A stretch of DNA of 64,000 bases. Origin: Dreissena polymorpha. Taxonomy: Eukaryota > Mollusca > Bivalvia > Myida > Dreissenidae. The stretch spans positions 72,072,188-72,136,187 of the forward strand of contig NC_068366.1 of the NCBI RefSeq assembly GCF_020536995.1, read 5' to 3'. This document shows, in pieces, positions 34,071-45,867 of this stretch; position 1 is the stretch's first letter, and the number at the start of each line of letters is the position of its first letter. The notes under the pieces were generated by a model. The model was given only the letters and a program-made list of their open reading frames with translations. It made no database searches and was not told the origin of the DNA. A program made the position numbers and the translations under genes.

Positions 34071-34681
34071 TGGCAACTCCTACTTTGACGAGGGAAAGTC
34101 AGTTAAGAACATTTTAATCTATTTATTTATTGTAAGTTTAAGTATATTTGTTTATATTCTTTTATGAAGGAGTCGTTAACGTCAAAATATACATCAATAC
34201 ATGGCACCAGTGTGTTGTTTGAATTATCCGGGTGAACAGGTAGTGGAATAAGTCAGTAGTAAGCCAGTTACGATGATATGCTGTTTCCTACCTGCTGTTT
34301 GATAGTTGGTTAGGTTCGTTTTCAAGACGCTGATAGTAGAACTATCATTGTTTTTAATGCTCATTATGTGGTTATTGCATTTGATATTTCGGTGATGTTG
34401 ACACCTTACAATAAAAACTTCTTTTCACAAAATGATATTCGACAAATGCCCGTAGAGTTTCCCATGAATTACGGCCCTTGGTGAATCTTTCGTTTGTTTA
34501 CAATATGGCGTCGATTGGATACGTTGTTACATTTTTACTTTCATGTTTACTGCACCAATCTTTGTGTATGTATCAATCTTTCACCAATACTATCATGGCT
34601 TAGGAAACTACGCTGATATATACTTGACAAATGATCAAACAAACTATGTTATCAATGCGACCATGAGTTGCTTGTTACCAT

Positions 34682-36892
34682 AGTCAATATAAATTGCCGC
34701 CTTAACTTGGCTTAAGAGTCTTTTGATGATTTTTTCTTTGGCAGACTCTTGGCGTCAATAGTCCACTCTATCTTTTTAATAGCGAGAGTTTTCCTTCTTT
34801 GTCTATATTGATGCGCAAGGAATTTGGTGCGCAGCATTCAAGCCCCGATATCAGACAGTTAATATCAACGGATTGCAATAATATTTACATACCTGTGTAG
34901 ATAATTCATTTCTCAATAATGTTCCGTAAGAATTATGTAATGACTCTTTCAATTTTGCACGCCTGACCAATTTAAATCAACACACTACTCACATTTTCAA
35001 TTCCAATCGCTGTGCCCGCTGTATACGGCCACAGGTGGTTAGCGTGTGGCTATGATATTAATTAGTGAAAACATCATTTTGAATGATAAATAATCATATT
35101 ATAACGAAAAATTAACTTTTCTGGAAAAAAAAATATTTCACTATCAAATATATATATATAACAAGGTATGCAACTCAAAATCAGCCCAAAACGGGGTGCA
35201 TCGCTTTGAACAGCCATATCTTCATAAATTTTGCAGCGATTTTCACGATCTCGGTCTTATTCAACGCAGAAATGAATTTCCTTTCTGGAAATGTATATGT
35301 CTTGCAATATTTTAACAAATGCTGGGTCAACTTTTAAGAAATAACACGATACACAACACGCATGACCCAGTTGACAGTGATCATGCTGTCTTTAAGACTG
35401 AAATCTTCACGGAGTAAAGGGCAACTTCCCTACAAAGTTCATGTAGTTCGATACCATAATTCAATAAAACGTATGAAAAAACATTATTACCGTTCTTGTC
35501 GTTACATTCTGCATCAAGACTAACTGTCCAGCGCCGTTTGAAACCTTTGTTTACATACATTTCAACTAACTGACATTTTAAACATACGAGTGATTTCATT
35601 GGTCCAATGCGGAGGTGTGTCTTTACGACTGGAGATTTCATTCATAAAGAATACATGATCACTGTCAACTGGGTCATGCGTGTTGTGTATCGTGTTATTT
35701 CTTAAAAGTTGACCCAGCATTTGTAAAAATATTGCAAGACATATACATTTCCAGAAAGGAAATTCATTTCTGCGTTGAATAAGACCGAGATCGTGAAAAT
35801 CGCTGCACAATTGATGAAGATATGGCTGTTCAAAGCGATGCACCCCGTTTTGGGGTGATTTTGAGTTGCATACCTTGTTATATATATATTTGATAGTGAA
35901 ATTTTTTTTTTCAGAAAAGTTAATTTTTCGTTATAATATGATTATTTATCATTCAAAATGATGTTTTCACTAATTAATATCATAGCCACACGCTAACCAC
36001 CTGTGTATACGGCAGGTAGATTTTAATCGATAACGCAGCCTATTACACAGTATGCCTTCTTCTGATTGGTTGATATTTAAATATTTCATAACATGGCTAG
36101 AGGTCAGTGATTGTATTGCGATTTAAGCAGAAGTTTAACTGAAACAAATTATGCCTTTTAACTTCAATTCGACGCTATTTGAGGTAAAAATGGACTCATT
36201 AACTAAAACTTTATGAGTTGGTTATGTTCTTTTGCAATTTTAAGCATATTGATATAATAGTATTGTATTTAATTTTCGTTATGGTTTTTGCAGACCGGAG
36301 TTTCAGCGTTCAGATTTCTTCTGAACGCGAATTATTTCAGCTACTTGTTACCACAACGCACAAGACTTATTGCAATAATCCAACTCTAGCTAAAGAAACT
36401 TCAGCCTACAGTTTATAAAGTATTGACATACCTGTACGCTGAAGCCAACCCCGTATCGAAAGTCAACCAGAGTCGTAACATATTTATGTCACGCTATAAA
36501 TCAAAGAATGCTCATTTTCTTGGATACATTTCTACATATATTGGTGGATGGATATAAATTACTGCATCGAGGAATATTTTAAGGTTCAAATGTTTCAAAT
36601 GCATCTTACAATAGATGAAAATAACTCTCATCGGTCTGAAAATCACAATTTTGACGCCATTGTCGCTTTGTCATGTGACGAGTTTTCATTTGGATACTTT
36701 CGTATCGACCTTGACATTTTATGCTGAAATTGTAAACATTACTTTCATTTTCTGAAATCTATTATTTGTGATTAACAACTTACGTCTGATGGATTATAAG
36801 CTGAAATAATTCGCGTTCAGAATAAATCTGAAAAAGAGTCTGCCAAAGCAAAAATCATCAAAAGACTCTATGGCGGCAATTTATATTGACTA
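34682..36892. mobile_element. Large nested inverted repeat containing a near-perfect foldback
   Basis: The inner foldback has a left arm at 35021-35384 and a right arm at 35654-36010, reverse complements over about 360 bp with few differences, around a 269-bp spacer. Outside it, 'agtcaatataaattgccgcc' plus 'gagtcttttgatgatttttt' at 34682-34750 pairs with 36834-36892. A further pair, 'cagatttcttctgaacgcga' near 36310, faces its complement near 36800. No transposase is seen; the spacer has only a short minus-strand frame. It looks like a foldback transposon with a second element around or beside it. Confidence 0.8.
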
Positions 36893-37425
36893 GTGGATTA
36901 TAAGACTGATTTCAGTGTGAATCAGGTAGTTTTTAATAATATTTACTTTGAGTTTGTATTTACACTACAATTTGTTTACAAAACAAGCCAGAATAATCTG
37001 AAATACCGGGAAATGTCATTCTGAATTTGAAAACACTTGAGCACATGGTATGTTACTAAAAATAGCAATAACGTCATATGACCGTGAAATCTCGGGAGAT
37101 TCGCATTTCAAGAAAGTCTGTCACATCGCTGTTTTCCTCGATATGTAGGAGCAGAATATATAAATTTTTAATGTTTAAGATAGTATTTGGTGGAAGAATA
37201 TATCAGTTAAATGTGAAAAATGTCAATCTTTCCGATCAAGTGGTTAATTTGGGCCAATTACTGCATTTAAAAGCTGTTCTGGGCCGGTCTTTGTTAACTG
37301 TTAACTTTTCGGGAATTTCTGGTTGACTTTCCTAATGGGGTTGGTCCATAACTATAAAGTCATGCCAGTCAAAAATCATAAAAAGCGACATTTAAAGTTA
37401 TGGTAACCAGAACAAATCCAACTCC

Positions 37426-37798
37426 TGCTCGATTAGTCATTGTCGGCTCAGGTACTGCTTACATGTACCCCGGGCACTCTTAAGTAAACTAACAGGCTAT
37501 TTTTTTTATTAATTATATGCTCATTTATATCAGTTTTCTGTAAAAATTGCCTCTATATTATTGAAACTCATACTCAAAAAGCATGTTGATGCAGTTTTTT
37601 TTAAAGACAAGTTTGTTTAAGATAAACGGCAGAGCGTTTTACTACATCAGATTTTCGGCGGGAATACAACTCGGGTACAGTCTAATATCGACCCGGTACA
37701 ATTAAGTATATTTACCGTACCTGGGGTACATGAAGCATACTTAAGAGTACCCGGGGTACATGTAAGTAGTTCCCGAGCCAACAATGACCAATTGAGCC
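37426..37798. mobile_element. MITE with about 60-bp inverted ends
   Basis: The left end 'gattagtcattgtcggctca', 'ggtactgcttacatgtaccc' and 'cgggcactcttaagta' is the reverse complement, with a few changes, of the right end 'tacttaagagtacccggggt', 'acatgtaagtagttcccgag' and 'ccaacaatgaccaattgagc'. It has no coding capacity. Confidence 0.8.
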
Positions 37799-38372
37799 CA
37801 ACTCCCTGCTATCGACCAGGTCGCTGGGAGTTGCAAAGGTTTTTCATAAAGTGTTTTTTTTCAATGTAAATATTCTGCCAGGAATCCGTGCGACACTTCA
37901 GTAATACGGGCAAAAGCTCGCGAAGCGGGCGTTGACCGTTCATACATATGGAAATTTAGACATAAAATTACATAAGAATACCACATAGGGATGCGTCTCA
38001 AAAACATTTGCCACACGACATATATTTTTGCGATGCTATTTATGACCTTGAACAAATCAAAAACACTTTGACATATGCTAAACCACATATAAATACATAC
38101 CTCAGGAAAAATTATATCAATGACATCATAATTGTGTAGCGAATCGCACTAAATATTCTTGCATTATTTGTTTTTCTTCGCAACCGTTCCAGAATTAAGT
38201 CATTACTCAGTTATCTCCCCTGAATACTCATCTTTAGTGGGTATAAGCCGAAGACTGGTTCACTACATATAGTGACAGCCTTTACCAAACACAATTTACG
38301 TGAACATAACCAGTCTTAAATATATTGCCGAATCTTAGATTTCTGTCGAAATTATTTGCTTTGATCTTTTCG

Positions 38373-38573
38373 ATGTCTTATTGTTATTATTATCCTGACA
38401 AATCACAAACACTTGTTAAAAAATTATTTGTTTTAAACATTATAGTTGGCATCTCTATTCTTCCAGTATTCTCGCGGTATTTCAATAACGACACCCTATT
38501 TGTCAGAATTTGTGACGCATTTTCCATTCGCTCTCAGAAAGAAGTTTTACGTGTGATCATGAGCAATATTCTG
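38373..38573 (+). CDS. Candidate first coding exon with a signal-anchor segment
   Basis: An ATG at 38373 opens 67 codons that end in phase 0 at a consensus donor 'gtaagttg'. After a short basic stretch it has a hydrophobic run LFVLNIIVGISILPVF that could be a signal anchor. The phase would fit the exon at 43367 and so the thioredoxin-fold gene, whose family is usually targeted to the ER. The link is inference. An exon-like piece at about 38893-38960 ('tttttag' then KLFCQGKSWASHKPFYP) would also join in phase 0 and give a very short product. Confidence 0.3.
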
Positions 38574-39939
38574 GTAAGTTGTCGTTGTTATCCATCAGAA
38601 ACACATTTATTCACAAAAGTTTAAGAAATGCCGATTAACTTTTTAGTCCTTTAGCTTTAATTTTTAATGTATTTACACCTCGTCTGCTCGCACTTTACCG
38701 ATATCCAGAAAGGTTACATATCACTATAATAAGTTTAGGCCTAAAACCACAAAATCCGATACCGTTCAATTTTTGTACCACAATCTTACGTAAAAAATCT
38801 TCCAGATTCGAAATCAACAAAAAACAAGAGATTTATAAATTGTCTGCATTATTGATCAAATTTTAAGATATTTATTGGTTTTCCGTTTTTAGAAGCTGTT
38901 CTGCCAAGGCAAGAGCTGGGCATCACACAAGCCATTCTATCCAGCAAAACTGACAGTTTAGGTTTACAGAAATCAACAAAGGAGGGATTCCTGAACTTTC
39001 AAAATTTCCAAGCTATACACACAGTTATTATCTGTGGTGATCTTTATTGGTTCTTTTGGTTTACTTGGATGGAACATGTGTGAACTTTTATAGAACTTTA
39101 AAAAGTCTATATCTGTCTATCTATCAACAAAAATCAGCTATGGTATAATAAGATCAGATGTGCAAACAATGTCAAAGGGTTGTTAAATTAACAATTTAAA
39201 GGCAATTATGCAGAAAAAATATGAAAGTTCCCATGCAAATTTAGTCTGTATATCGACAAGTGTCTGCCAATAAATGTCAAACTAGTAATACAAAACTTAC
39301 CACAAGTATGTAAAAGCACCTGTTGTGATCATTTTTAGTAAGATAGTGTAATTCTAAACAGTAGCAAATAGCTTGCTTAGTAAATGCATAATGCAATTAA
39401 TATGAAACCAGCATTGTTAATTTTGTAAAAGGTAAAAAAATAACACCACTTTGTAATTTCATATACTTAAATATTCTTGTACTGTAGGTTGATGACAGTG
39501 TTTTAGTATTACTTATTTTGTAACTATTATTTTATGTTCAAATAAATGATGCCAAGTGTTTTGTATCTCCACACAATACCACATACCTTTTAATATATGT
39601 ACTGTGTTATGTGTTATTTGAATGTTTAAATAAAAAAATATGGATGATATAACATGATGCATTTTAATTTTTGCATTCAAATTGTAACTATAGAGCTAAG
39701 TGTATGCAGTTTAGACTGTGATTTAAGAATTGCTACAAAATGGCTAGTTTTTTAGTGGCAACAAAATTTAAATTCAACAATAGTTTGCGAAAGAAAATTA
39801 GAAACCTGCAAGATACCTGTATTTATTAAATATTTTAATTGCAAAACAAGTATGTTGTTATGCTGTTACACATAATTATACATTGATAATAAATAAGAAG
39901 ACAATTAGCGTTATTAACGTTTCCCAACAGTAGAAATCA

Positions 39940-39986
39940 TTTTTCTGATGAAGTCAGTGGTATACAGACGAAAGCTCCAGGTATGG
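39940..39986 (+). ncRNA. Second hammerhead-like motif (candidate)
   Basis: CTGATGA at 39945-39951 is followed by a possible stem II (gtc...gac around a loop) and GAAA at 39970-39973, then 'gctccaggtatgg'. Layout is that of a hammerhead core, with a longer stem-II loop than the motif at 23.6 kb. The stem I and III partners are not obvious. Confidence 0.3.
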
Positions 39987-40183
39987 TTTTCAATTCGTAG
40001 TGTGTGTTATTTGACAGTCTAAAACTTATTGGATTAAAAAAAATCCTGTCAAATTTGTCAATCAAAATTGATTTGACACATCACATGATTTTGATTATGT
40101 TAAATCAGTGTACTGTATGCTAAATGCAACTGCTTTAGCAAGCTGTCAAGTTGAATTGAGACATTTGATGAAACAAACTGTTA

Positions 40184-41216
40184 TCCTGGGTAGGACCAGA
40201 ACTTAGTGTCTATATGACGTACCATTACGTTGAAAGTCTACAAGACCTACTAGGTAGATCGAGAAATGTACTTCGACGTACAATTTTCACTGACCCTTGA
40301 GTGTTAGCCAATCAGAAGACACCTTACATCTGTTGCTTTTAGAGATATTTGACATTGAACAATTTTATTATTATTATTTATACCAAATTATGCGACTATC
40401 GACCGCTTACTCATAGATATTGTGCATATTTATTAAACATTATTATTATTATAATTTATACCAAATTATGCTACTATCGATCGCTAACTCATAGATATTG
40501 TGCGTATTTATTGACCTGGCGTGGAGGAATTTACCTCTGACTTATGCAAGTTATGGTTATCACCAAATACGACCAACGGGGAGGTTATTATACATTATTT
40601 ATCCCTTTAATGTTTGGTAACTGTTTTCTACACAGTAATTCGCTGGACGGTCGTGATACTCCGCCAGCATGGTCAATAAATACTCACAATATGCTGAATA
40701 ATTTTAATTTTAAAAAGGTAACAACAATTGAATCTTCTTCAAATGTGTATATAATCTATTTCAATGCATTAAATACTTGAAACTTCTATGTGTTTTTTTT
40801 TGCCATTCTGATATTTTTATTCATTGTGTCCACAATTAAAAAAGAGATGTTAAACATTTATTATGAATAAATCTGAAGGAAAAGCGGCTCAAGAGACAAG
40901 TGTTTTGATTGGCTGTTCAGAAAATGTGTACGTCGAAGTACAAACATGTATGTCAAAGTAAAAATTGTACTTTGACGTACAAATATATACTTCAAAGTGT
41001 ATTTTATATTTGTATGTCGACATACAATTATTGTTCTTCGACGTACATTTCATTTTTAACCTTGTATGTCTTCATGACTTTCAACCCAAATGGTACGCCA
41101 TAGTATGTCTTTAGGGTTATCTTAAGAATGCTCCCACTTAAGGGATAAATACAGAGACCTCCCAGTGACTAAGCCAGTAAGCAGACACCCCATCCACTAT
41201 ACCACAGCCACCGAAC
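40184..41216 (-). mobile_element. tRNA-derived SINE, copy 3, split by a TIR element
   Basis: SINE sequence ('tatcctgggtaggaccagaa', 'cttagtgtcta') stops at about 40214 and resumes at about 41101 ('atgctcccacttaagg', 'cagacaccccatccactata'). Together these restore the order of SINE copy 2 at 26.4 kb, apart from the inserted block. The SINE is therefore older than the insertion. Confidence 0.75.
40215..41100. mobile_element. TIR element (886 bp) nested in the SINE, TA target
   Basis: The ends 'tgacgtaccattacgttgaa' and the reverse complement of 'ttcaacccaaatggtacgcc' match over about 25 bp and continue imperfectly inward ('aaatgtacttcgacgtac'). TA flanks both sides (40213-40214 and 41101-41102), as with Tc1/mariner-type insertion. 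Inside are a 73-bp direct duplication at about 40370-40510 ('ttataccaaattatgc...') and repeated 'tgtacttcgacgtac' palindromes near the right end. It has no transposase frame. Confidence 0.8.
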
Positions 41217-42760
41217 AAGCTTTAAATTCCTATGGCTAGAAAACAAACAAAAAATAAGATGCTAGATCTTTAAGCTAGGAACATGTAACTCGTTTATAGA
41301 TTGATTTTTTTGGATGCATTACTTAATTATTGCAACAATTATAATATTTTGAACACAATCATGTCCATACATTTATTAAAAATACATGGTTATCAAAAAA
41401 ACTTAAAAAGCTTTTGCCCGTAAATTAGGTAGCACCTATAATCAATCATATTATTAGCTACATTAACATTTTTCTGTCATAAATAATGACAAACAAATCA
41501 TAAATATATCACTATTGCGCAAATAAATACAAATTTAGTAATTATTATTTGGTATGCTGGAATAATAATGATAAAAATTCAAAGTTTTAAACACATCAAC
41601 GGTTCATGAAAATGTGTAATTTTTTGCGAGTATCATTGCCTAGTATTCTGAATTTGAAAATAAGCTATCGACCATCTCCGGAAACCTCAGCGAGCTGGAT
41701 CTCAGGTCTAATCAACAATTGTAATTATTGACTATCTGCGGAACCTCCGTTAGATAGATCAAATTGTCAATTCAAAACTTTTGTTTCTGTTTGATAATTT
41801 ATTTTTATCAAGTTTTTGTTTTTGAGTATTTCTCCACAAATGATATGCAAATTGATGTCAATTGCAACAGGTATTTAGTTTGTTACGATGTATGAGGTTG
41901 ATTGAACCAGATTTTAAAGAAATACCTGAGACCTATTTTTTTTACATGAAAAAAGCTCCTATCAATTAAAGCTTTGAGCTGTATGTATGTACTCATGAAA
42001 GCTCAAAGCATTCGAGAACAACAGTACTGCTCACAAGACGTGATAAGCATAGTGAAGTCATCATTTGGGTCCTGAACATTCCCCAGTTCTGACCCAAAGC
42101 ATAAACAAAAAAAGTGTAACACATATGATTTAAAAGTTTGTGCTGTTAGTATTAAGAATACAATTGTATGTTGTTTCCACAACAAACCCGAAAGTTAAGA
42201 GACCATTGTAAACAATGACAATTATCTAAACGCTCACACACATTGGTGCTCAAACTGCGAATATTTTATGAACAAATTGTCTATGATAAATGATAGTCTT
42301 CATTTAAAGAATATTTATCAAAGAAAAAGAAAATAACTAGACCTTTCCTTTTTTAATTAAACTGTAGATTAAAAACTTAAAAAAAAGACACACCGCCACA
42401 GATTTTTGTTAAAAAATACTCATGAAGTAAACCAGGGTTTTTTGCAAATCTATTTTGATCTGCCATACAGTTTTTTAACCTGTTCAGAGCCATTGCCAAT
42501 TCTATTAATTGCCTTTACAAAAGTACTCAGATGAAATGGAGTGCATACAACATTATGACTAAAATAATATGAACACTCATTTGTGTTCAGAAACTGTCCG
42601 AAAATCAAGGTGACTAAAGGATCAAGGTTTAGGTTTAATCTGTAAATTGCTTAATATCAGAAAACATAAGAAGCAATATTTTAAGTTAAGGTTGCCAGAA
42701 CTAGAACCGTAGCTTAAATATTGCTGCAATAAATAATGTTTGCTTTTGATGTGAGCAATG
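41217..42760. other. AT-rich stretch without supported features
   Basis: There is a short imperfect repeat of 'tatcgaccatctccggaaac' type near 41.66-41.76 kb. No exon was seen. Confidence 0.45.
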
Positions 42761-42764
42761 CTAT

Positions 42765-42890
42765 GGGAATACAAGGTTTAATGTATGTGTTTTAAGTGTT
42801 GTCCCAGATAAGCCTGTGCAGTGTGACCAAGCTTAGTAGGGACAACACTTTCAACCTAAACTGAGTTTTTGTTTAGAAGAGACAAGCTTT
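42765..42890. repeat. R1 repeat copy
   Basis: It contains 'ggtttaatgtatgtgtttta', 'gataagcctgtgcagtgtga' and 'tagtagggacaacactttca'. Confidence 0.65.
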
Positions 42891-43103
42891 AAATAAAAAT
42901 ATCATAAACGCAAAAAGTGTATTATCCCACTTATACAGCGAATTCGGTTGATTAAAGCCCCGTTGATTAAATATCATCTATAATCAACGGCAGGAAATGA
43001 CGTCAATATTTCGACGAAATGACGTCATAAATCCAGCGAAATTATCCAGTCAAACTAATTCTGTTTAAATAAAAAGGTTTACCTAATAAAAAGTGGGATA
43101 AAT

Positions 43104-43248
43104 AGAATAACAGATTAGTGTTGATTATAGATCAGGTTCATCATGCTCGGCACGAAAACTAAAAAGCACTCGCCAAGGCTCATGCTTTTTGTTTTCTAAG
43201 CCTCGCATGATAAACCTGATCTATAATCAACACTAACCTATTATTCTC
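43104..43248. mobile_element. Palindromic hairpin MITE (about 145 bp)
   Basis: The left arm 'ttagtgttgattatagatca' and 'ggttcatcatgc' is mirrored by 'gcatgataaacctgatctat' and 'aatcaacactaa'. The ends 'agaataacag' and 'ctattattct' are also near-complementary. A related arm ('atcatctataatcaacgg') lies just upstream at about 42.97 kb. Confidence 0.8.
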
Positions 43249-43366
43249 TATGTCCCTGATTAGCCAGTGCTGACATCACAGACTCATTTGTGACATCACT
43301 TTACCCATATGCAGTTAACCCACATTTTTCCTGGGCATGGCTCCTATCTTAAAAATTTCTTTGCAG

Positions 43367-43465
43367 GCTATCAGAGTTATTTTCAAGATATTCCGACCAA
43401 TGTTCTACAACGACACATCAAATTTTCAAGGCATCAGCCGTTCTGTGTGGTGTTCAGACAGGCAG
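43367..43465 (+). CDS. Thioredoxin-fold protein gene, candidate early exon
   Basis: The acceptor 'ctttgcag' and donor 'gtaata' bound 99 bases. Phase 0 in and out fits the exon at 45522 and would give FRPMFYNDTSNFQGISRSVW then CSDRQ. The other open frame reads RHQPFCVVFRQ, which looks more like a thioredoxin beta strand, but it ends in phase 1 and would run into a stop in the next exon. Either the first frame is right or an extra exon is missing. An R1-type repeat fragment abuts the acceptor on the left. Confidence 0.4.
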
Positions 43466-43949
43466 GTAATAAACAGTGGCTACATTGCTTTTGATGTTAA
43501 ATTAGACATAATTAAGTTTTTTGCCTTGTTAAATTCATCATATACCTAATGAAAATTGCACCCAGTGCAGGGCTTGAATCTACAGCCACTATAGCACTAG
43601 TACAGAAGTCTATGACCAGAGCTGATGAAGTTGGTTGTAAGGCCTGTTCCCCTATTTTGTGAAGTGGCTGCCCCCTTTTACTTGTTAAAAAATGCTGTAG
43701 AAGTACCATAATAATCCCTAAGTTTTCTGACACTAGTAATTTGTTGACACCCTCTTTTAGACCAAAATTTAAAAAAATTGTTACTCCATTTTTGGGACGA
43801 CCAGCTTTTACCCAATAATTAATTAATTGAAATTTTCAGACAGCTGCATTTCAAAAATGACAGGTTGCGATGTATAACAGTGTTTTTATTTATTTGCTCT
43901 CAATTTTTTGGAAGCACCAAGAAGCAGCACTCACAAAGCTAATTTTTAT

Positions 43950-44880
43950 CCCCTGCCAGAGGCGGAGGGATATTGTTTTGGCGTTGTCCGTGTGTCCGGC
44001 TGTCCGTCCGTCTGTCCTTCCGTCCGTCCGGCACTTTTGTGTCCGGAGCCATATCTTGGAAGTGCTTTGGCGGATTTCATTGAAACTTTGTATGAGTATA
44101 TATATGCATAAGAGGATGATGCACACCAAATGGCATTGCACACCATCTGTTAAAAACACAGTTATGGCCCTTTGTATCTTGAAAAAATGCTTTTTACTAT
44201 AGGCACTTTTTGTGTTTGGAGCCGTATCTTGGAAGTGCTTTTGCGGATTTCATTGAAACTTGGTATGAGTATATATATTCATAAGAGGATGATGCACGCC
44301 AAATGGCATTGTACACCATCTGTTAATAACAGAGTTATGGCCCTTTGTATCTTGAAAAAATGCTTTTTACTATAGGCACTTTTGTGTCCGGAGCCATATC
44401 TTGGAAGTACTTTGGGGGATTAAATTGAAACTTGGTATGAGTATATATATGCATAAGAGGATGATGCACGCCGAATGGCATTGTATACAATCTGTTAAAA
44501 ACTGAGTTATGGCCCTTTGTATCTTGAAAAAATACTTTTAACTATAGGCACTTTTGTGTCCGGAGCCATATCTTGGAAGTGCTTTGGCGGGTTTTATTGA
44601 AACTTGGTATGAGTATATATCCCGCGCCAGAGGCGGAGGTATATTGTTTTGGCGTTGTCTGGCTGTCCATCCGGCTGTCCGTCTGTCTGTCACTTTTGTG
44701 TCCGGAGCCATATCTTGGAAGTGCTTTGGCGTATTTCATTGAAACTTTGTATGAGTATATATATGGATAAGAGGATAATGCACGCCAAATGGCATTGTAC
44801 ACCATCTGTTAATAACGGAGTTATGGCCCTTTGTATCTTGGAAAAATGCTTGTTGACTGGCATTTTGCGAGTGTATGAGT
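43950..44880. repeat. 'gtccgtccg' repeat with about 173-bp tandem units
   Basis: The head 'ccagaggcggagggatattg' plus a 'tgtccgtccgtctgtcc' run is followed by units reading 'ggagccatatcttggaagtg', 'ctttggcggatttcattgaa', 'gatgatgcacgccaaatggc' and 'gttatggccctttgtatctt'. Unit marks fall at about 44045, 44218, 44391, 44563 and 44704. A second head starts at about 44623, inside the array, so one copy has inserted into or recombined with another. A single-unit relative lies at 49640-49870. Confidence 0.85.
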
Positions 44881-45173
44881 GCTTATTTTAAGTACTGTAT
44901 ATCACTTGAAAAATATTTATTGAACTTTTGTTATCAGATTTGAACTTATATGCTAAATATGATAACAGATATGATAACGAAGCTATATTTTTATGTTCTT
45001 GGTAGTAAATGGTATAAATGTCCTAATAAATAATTGTAGCCACAAACAATAGACAAAAAAATAATAAGAAGAAGAATAGTTTGATTTTTTCATATTCCAT
45101 CTTTTAAAAAGTTGCAGTTTTAATGACATGTAAGTGTTGTGAAGGGCATTTTTTAACTTCTGTTTTTGTTAAG

Positions 45174-45412
45174 GGGCACATGGCTGCCCTTGATGTTATG
45201 GTAGGGTTCTATATTCAGCACATGGCTGCCCTTGACAATAATGTTATGGTAGGGTTCTATGTTCAGCACATGGCTGCCCTTGACAATAATGTTATGGTAA
45301 GGTTCTATATTCAGCACATGGTTGCTCTTGATAATAATGTTATGGTAGGGTTCTATATTCAGCACATGGCTGCCCTTGATAATAATGTTATGGTAGGGTT
45401 CTATATTCAGAC
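45174..45412. repeat. 48-bp tandem repeat, five units
   Basis: Units read 'cacatggctgcccttgacaa' then 'taatgttatggtagggttct' then 'atattcag'. The first unit lacks the 'gacaataa' part. Because 48 is divisible by three, both strands stay open and yield repetitive frames. It lies about 110 bp upstream of the exon at 45522, in the intron. Confidence 0.9.
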
Positions 45413-45521
45413 CAAGGCTAAAAAGCAAAACAGCTTAAACAGAGTATTGCCCATGCACAGAATATTCAATGATTTCTTTAATTCATGTTAAAATAACTGC
45501 AAATGATACTCTTTTTTATAG

Positions 45522-45818
45522 GAATGTATTAACTATTCCATTATAACAATGAATTTTCTACAATTTAATTCCATTCTTCAAGAGGAAGGATCTAAGTTGG
45601 AGAAAGTAATGTATGACCTTTGGCAAGCAAAAAACAAGGCTGGAAACTTCACCCAGTGGCAAGTTAACGCGTTCAATCCGTACGTCTCAAAGATGCCCCC
45701 AAACAACGAGCGTCCCGACTCTCTGCCGGCCATGAGATGCTACCTAGGAGAGACCTCGTCCTATCAGTACCAGGGCAGGCACAAGAAATCACTGGTCAAA
45801 GAATGGCTTGGCAGACTG
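45522..45818 (+). CDS. Multi-thioredoxin-fold (PDI-like) protein, exon for first fold
   Basis: This is the anchor exon of the gene. The acceptor 'cttttttatag' and donor 'gtatgtgt' bound 99 codons, phase 0 in and out. It encodes a helix (SILQEEGSKLEKVMYDLWQA), a strand (FTQWQVNAFNP) and the thioredoxin C-terminal motif (SLPAMRCYLGETSSYQYQGR, then KEWLGRL), in which the proline after L is in the place of the conserved cis-proline. From here ten exons join in matching phase over 17 kb (482 codons) and continue beyond the window. At least three thioredoxin-like folds are visible. The protein resembles non-catalytic ER PDI relatives such as TXNDC16 or TXNDC11; an exact orthologue is not claimed. 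Confidence 0.75.
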
Positions 45819-45867
45819 GTATGTGTGCATCAATAAATAATACAGCCTCGCACTGAAAAAATGGGGT

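Noticed and set aside
37078-37326. 82-codon frame (MTVKSREIRISRK...)
   Set aside because: No splice sites or recognisable motif; it lies beside the inverted repeats at 34.7-36.9 kb, and its 3' end pairs with sequence near 36.45 kb, so it is probably part of a repeat.
43367-43465. Alternative frame reading RHQPFCVVFRQ in the early thioredoxin-gene exon
   Set aside because: It is more thioredoxin-like in wording but ends in phase 1 and would meet a stop four codons into the exon at 45522, so the phase-0 frame was listed instead.
43870-44891. Cluster of overlapping frames of 60-110 codons on both strands
   Set aside because: They lie wholly inside the 173-bp tandem repeat and its 'gtccgtcc' head; they repeat themselves and match the repeat period, so they are not genes.
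45123-45491. Frame of 122 codons with HMAALDNNVMVGFYIQ repeats (and its mirror on the minus strand)
   Set aside because: It comes from a 48-bp tandem repeat whose length is divisible by three, so both strands stay open without selection; it is intronic to the thioredoxin-fold gene.
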